Below are positions 62,269-64,000 of a DNA stretch of 64,000 nt, piece after piece. Below the pieces are notes generated by a model. The model ran no database searches. It was not told the DNA's origin and was given only the letters and a program-made list of their open reading frames with translations. The stretch lies in contig NZ_FNFZ01000001.1 in the NCBI RefSeq assembly GCF_900101015.1, positions 1 through 64,000 on the forward strand. Reading direction: 5' to 3'. The stretch is from Sarcina sp. DSM 11001 (lineage in GTDB: Bacteria > Bacillota > Clostridia > Lachnospirales > Lachnospiraceae). The first letter of the stretch is position 1; each line of letters starts with the position of its first letter. Position numbers and translations under genes: made by a program.

Positions 62269-63795
62269 ATGAAACGAAGCTGTGGTGTACTGCTTCCGGT
62301 CGCCAGCCTTCCGTCCAAATACGGGATCGGCTGTTTTTCGACCGAGGCGTATCGTTTCGTCGACTTTCTCGTTAAGGCAGGCCAGTCGTATTGGCAGATT
62401 CTGCCCCTCGGGCAGACTGGCTACGGCGATTCACCCTATCAGTCGTTTTCCACATTTGCCGGAAATCCTTACTTCATTGACCTGGAACAGCTGATTGGAG
62501 CGGGTTATTTGTCGAGAGAGGAAACGGAGCAGTTTAATTTTGGCTCCAACCCTTCCTATATCGAATATGACCTGATCTATATGAGCCGGTACCTGCTTTT
62601 ACACCATGCCTATGAAAACAGTCCCTACTCTCTGCATCCTTCGGATGTATGGAAACAGTCTGCTTACAACAGGGACCGTTACGCTTTCGAGACTTTTATC
62701 ACAAATAATAAGGAATGGCTTGAAGATTACGCGCTTTACAGCGCACTCAAGGGTCGTTTCGAAAATGCCGCCTGGACAGAATGGGATGATGATATCCGCC
62801 TCAGGCAGCCGGAGGCCATGAAAAAATGGCACGCCGAGCTGGTGGACGACATCCGTTTCTATTGCTTCCTGCAGTATATGTTTTTCCTGCAGTGGAAGGC
62901 GGTCAAAGATTACGCCAACAAACACGGAATCAGTATAATCGGCGATCTGCCGATCTATGTCGCTATGGACAGCGCGGATACCTGGAGCCATCCGGAGTAC
63001 TTCAAGCTGGACGGCGAAGGGCGTCCTTCTGTAGTCGCCGGATGCCCTCCGGACGCTTTTTCCGCGACGGGACAGCTCTGGGGAAACCCGATCTATGACT
63101 GGGACAGGCACAGGGCGGAGAATTTTTCCTGGTGGAGGTCCCGCATGGAGCGCGCCTTCTTCCTCTACGACGCGGTCAGGATCGACCACTTCCGCGGATT
63201 TGAATCCTATTATGAGATTCCCGCTCAGGAGAATACGGCTATGAACGGGACCTGGGTGCAGGGCCCGGGGATCGAGCTGTTTGACGCATTGCAGGAAACG
63301 ATCGGCGGCCGTCAGGTCATCGCCGAAGATCTGGGTTTCCTCACTCCGGAAGTACATAAACTGCTGGAGGAAACGGGATATCCCGGCATGAAGGTCCTGC
63401 AGTTTGCTTTTGATGCCAAGAGTGACAGCGAATATCAGCCGCACAATTATAACCGCAACTGCGTCGTTTACACGGGAACACACGATAATGACACCACTCG
63501 GGGGTGGTTTGAGAACACGGACCCGGAAGTCAGGGACTACGCTTATAAGTATCTGGGGATCACCGGGAAAGAAACAGCGGTTGATGCCATGATCCGGACT
63601 GCCATGATGAGCGTGGCAGATATCTGCATCATTCCCATTCAGGATTATCTGGGACTGGGCAATGAGGCGCGAATCAATACGCCCTCCACTCTGGGGAGCA
63701 ACTGGAAATGGCGGGCCCTTCCGGGAACATTCACCGATAAGCTGGCAGAGCACCTGCTGGGTCTCGCAAGGATCTACGCCAGGCTGAACCAGTAA
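62269..63795 (+). CDS. malQ: 4-alpha-glucanotransferase (amylomaltase, GH77)
   Basis: 508 residues. SCGVLLPVASLPSKYGIGCF, YWQILPLGQTGYGDSPYQSFS, IIGDLPIYVAMDSADTW, DAVRIDHFRGFESYY (nucleophile Asp), VIAEDLGFLTPEV (acid/base Glu) and YTGTHDNDTTRGWF are all GH77 signatures. It transfers maltooligosaccharide chains in glycogen or maltodextrin metabolism. AUG 62269 is preferred to 62257 because GGAGG lies 5 nt before it. Confidence 0.95.
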   Translation: MKRSCGVLLPVASLPSKYGIGCFSTEAYRFVDFLVKAGQSYWQILPLGQTGYGDSPYQSFSTFAGNPYFIDLEQLIGAGYLSREETEQFNFGSNPSYIEYDLIYMSRYLLLHHAYENSPYSLHPSDVWKQSAYNRDRYAFETFITNNKEWLEDYALYSALKGRFENAAWTEWDDDIRLRQPEAMKKWHAELVDDIRFYCFLQYMFFLQWKAVKDYANKHGISIIGDLPIYVAMDSADTWSHPEYFKLDGEGRPSVVAGCPPDAFSATGQLWGNPIYDWDRHRAENFSWWRSRMERAFFLYDAVRIDHFRGFESYYEIPAQENTAMNGTWVQGPGIELFDALQETIGGRQVIAEDLGFLTPEVHKLLEETGYPGMKVLQFAFDAKSDSEYQPHNYNRNCVVYTGTHDNDTTRGWFENTDPEVRDYAYKYLGITGKETAVDAMIRTAMMSVADICIIPIQDYLGLGNEARINTPSTLGSNWKWRALPGTFTDKLAEHLLGLARIYARLNQ

Positions 63796-63846
63796 AACCG
63801 GGGCCGGAAAGAATCCTTCCGGGAAAACTGAACTGGAAAAAAACAG

Positions 63847-63890
63847 GGAGCATGAAAAGTGAACAGGTCATTTTTCATGCTCCTTTTTTT
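63847..63890 (+). terminator. Strong intrinsic terminator after malQ
   Basis: GGAGCATGAAAA (63847-63858) pairs with TTTTTCATGCTCC (63871-63883), followed by seven T residues. The stem is also A-rich on its 5' side, so it may serve the convergent gene at the window end as well. Confidence 0.88.
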
Positions 63891-63922
63891 GTCCGGTATT
63901 TGCCCGTAATACTGTTTCCGGG

Positions 63923-64000
63923 TCAATAATAAATGATGTTTTCTCCGAGGGCGCGGGCTTTATCTTCTCCGAGATAGTGGGCGACGATGGCGAGACCGAA
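63923..64000 (-). CDS. C-terminal end of a minus-strand gene (rest outside the window)
   Basis: Reading from 64000 down, 25 codons (FGLAIVAHYLGEDKARALGE, then NIIYY) end in TGA at 63925-63923. The segment is similar in shape to the C-terminal helix of DJ-1/PfpI-like proteins, but with this little sequence the assignment is only a suggestion. Codon use matches neighbouring genes. Confidence 0.55.
   Translation of the reverse strand, partial: FGLAIVAHYLGEDKARALGENIIYY

Noticed and set aside
62599-63753. Long minus-strand frame opposite malQ
   Set aside because: malQ is unmistakable on the plus strand; the antisense frame follows its codon bias.

Overview
The window looks like chromosome from a Gram-positive Firmicute of the class Clostridia, most likely a Lachnospiraceae-type gut anaerobe. 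The basis is the gene families (DUF4364, EpsG-type polymerase, LicD and ATP-grasp sugar-transfer proteins, class B sortase, several AAA-ATPase/PD-(D/E)XK genes), AGGAGG-type ribosome binding sites and TTGACA/TATAAT-type promoters. The first 36 kb is visibly AT-rich and patchy. The 38-64 kb part is more GC-rich and looks like stable chromosome. No species can be named from sequence alone.

Layout. 1-1184 is a scrapyard: a group II intron reverse-transcriptase remnant abutting a decayed AAA-ATPase/PD-(D/E)XK gene. 1355-4916 holds an intact AAA/PD-(D/E)XK gene and a glycosyltransferase-methyltransferase fusion, followed by what may be a flippase remnant. 5773-13358 is a compact three-gene operon behind a near-consensus promoter. 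Genes 2 and 3 have the hallmarks of RADAR anti-phage defence (RdrA ATPase and RdrB adenosine-deaminase-like protein). Gene 1 is a 667-residue protein, with a phosphoribosyltransferase-like DD-loop, that I do not recognise as a known RADAR component. It overlaps rdrA by 11 nt. Relics of an IS200/IS605-type element lie just downstream.

13914-32496 is a surface-polysaccharide locus. A cytidylyltransferase-aminotransferase fusion and an ornithine-cyclodeaminase-like enzyme precede a leader with terminator-like hairpins. Then come a polyprenyl-phosphate sugar transferase, glycosyltransferases, TagD, two LicD proteins, an ATP-grasp protein, an EpsG-like polymerase, a Wzx-like flippase, DUF1919, VanZ-like and nucleotidyltransferase-like proteins. 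It ends with a membrane-anchored protein of about 25 tandem 32-residue repeats. TagD plus LicD proteins suggest a polymer decorated with CDP-activated phospho-substituents. 32503-37704 is accessory again: a MITE-like hairpin element, a candidate small RNA, a small secreted protein, hypothetical genes and a second AAA/PD-(D/E)XK paralogue.

37872-41903 (minus strand) encodes UDP-glucuronate supply: an HTH-UDP-glucose dehydrogenase fusion, a second dehydrogenase and an epimerase. 42395-49283 has a truncated AAA/PD-(D/E)XK gene, a DPM1-like glycosyltransferase, a DUF2142 membrane protein and an intact AAA/PD-(D/E)XK gene. 49423-63795 is cell-surface and housekeeping: sortase B, CotH-like protein, RsmF-like rRNA methyltransferase, PPi-type phosphofructokinase, RarA, DUF4364, Rho with a long Gln/Ser/Gly-rich insertion, and MalQ. 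The window ends inside a minus-strand gene. Many intergenic gaps in the right half are filled with degenerate 14-17 bp tandem repeats.
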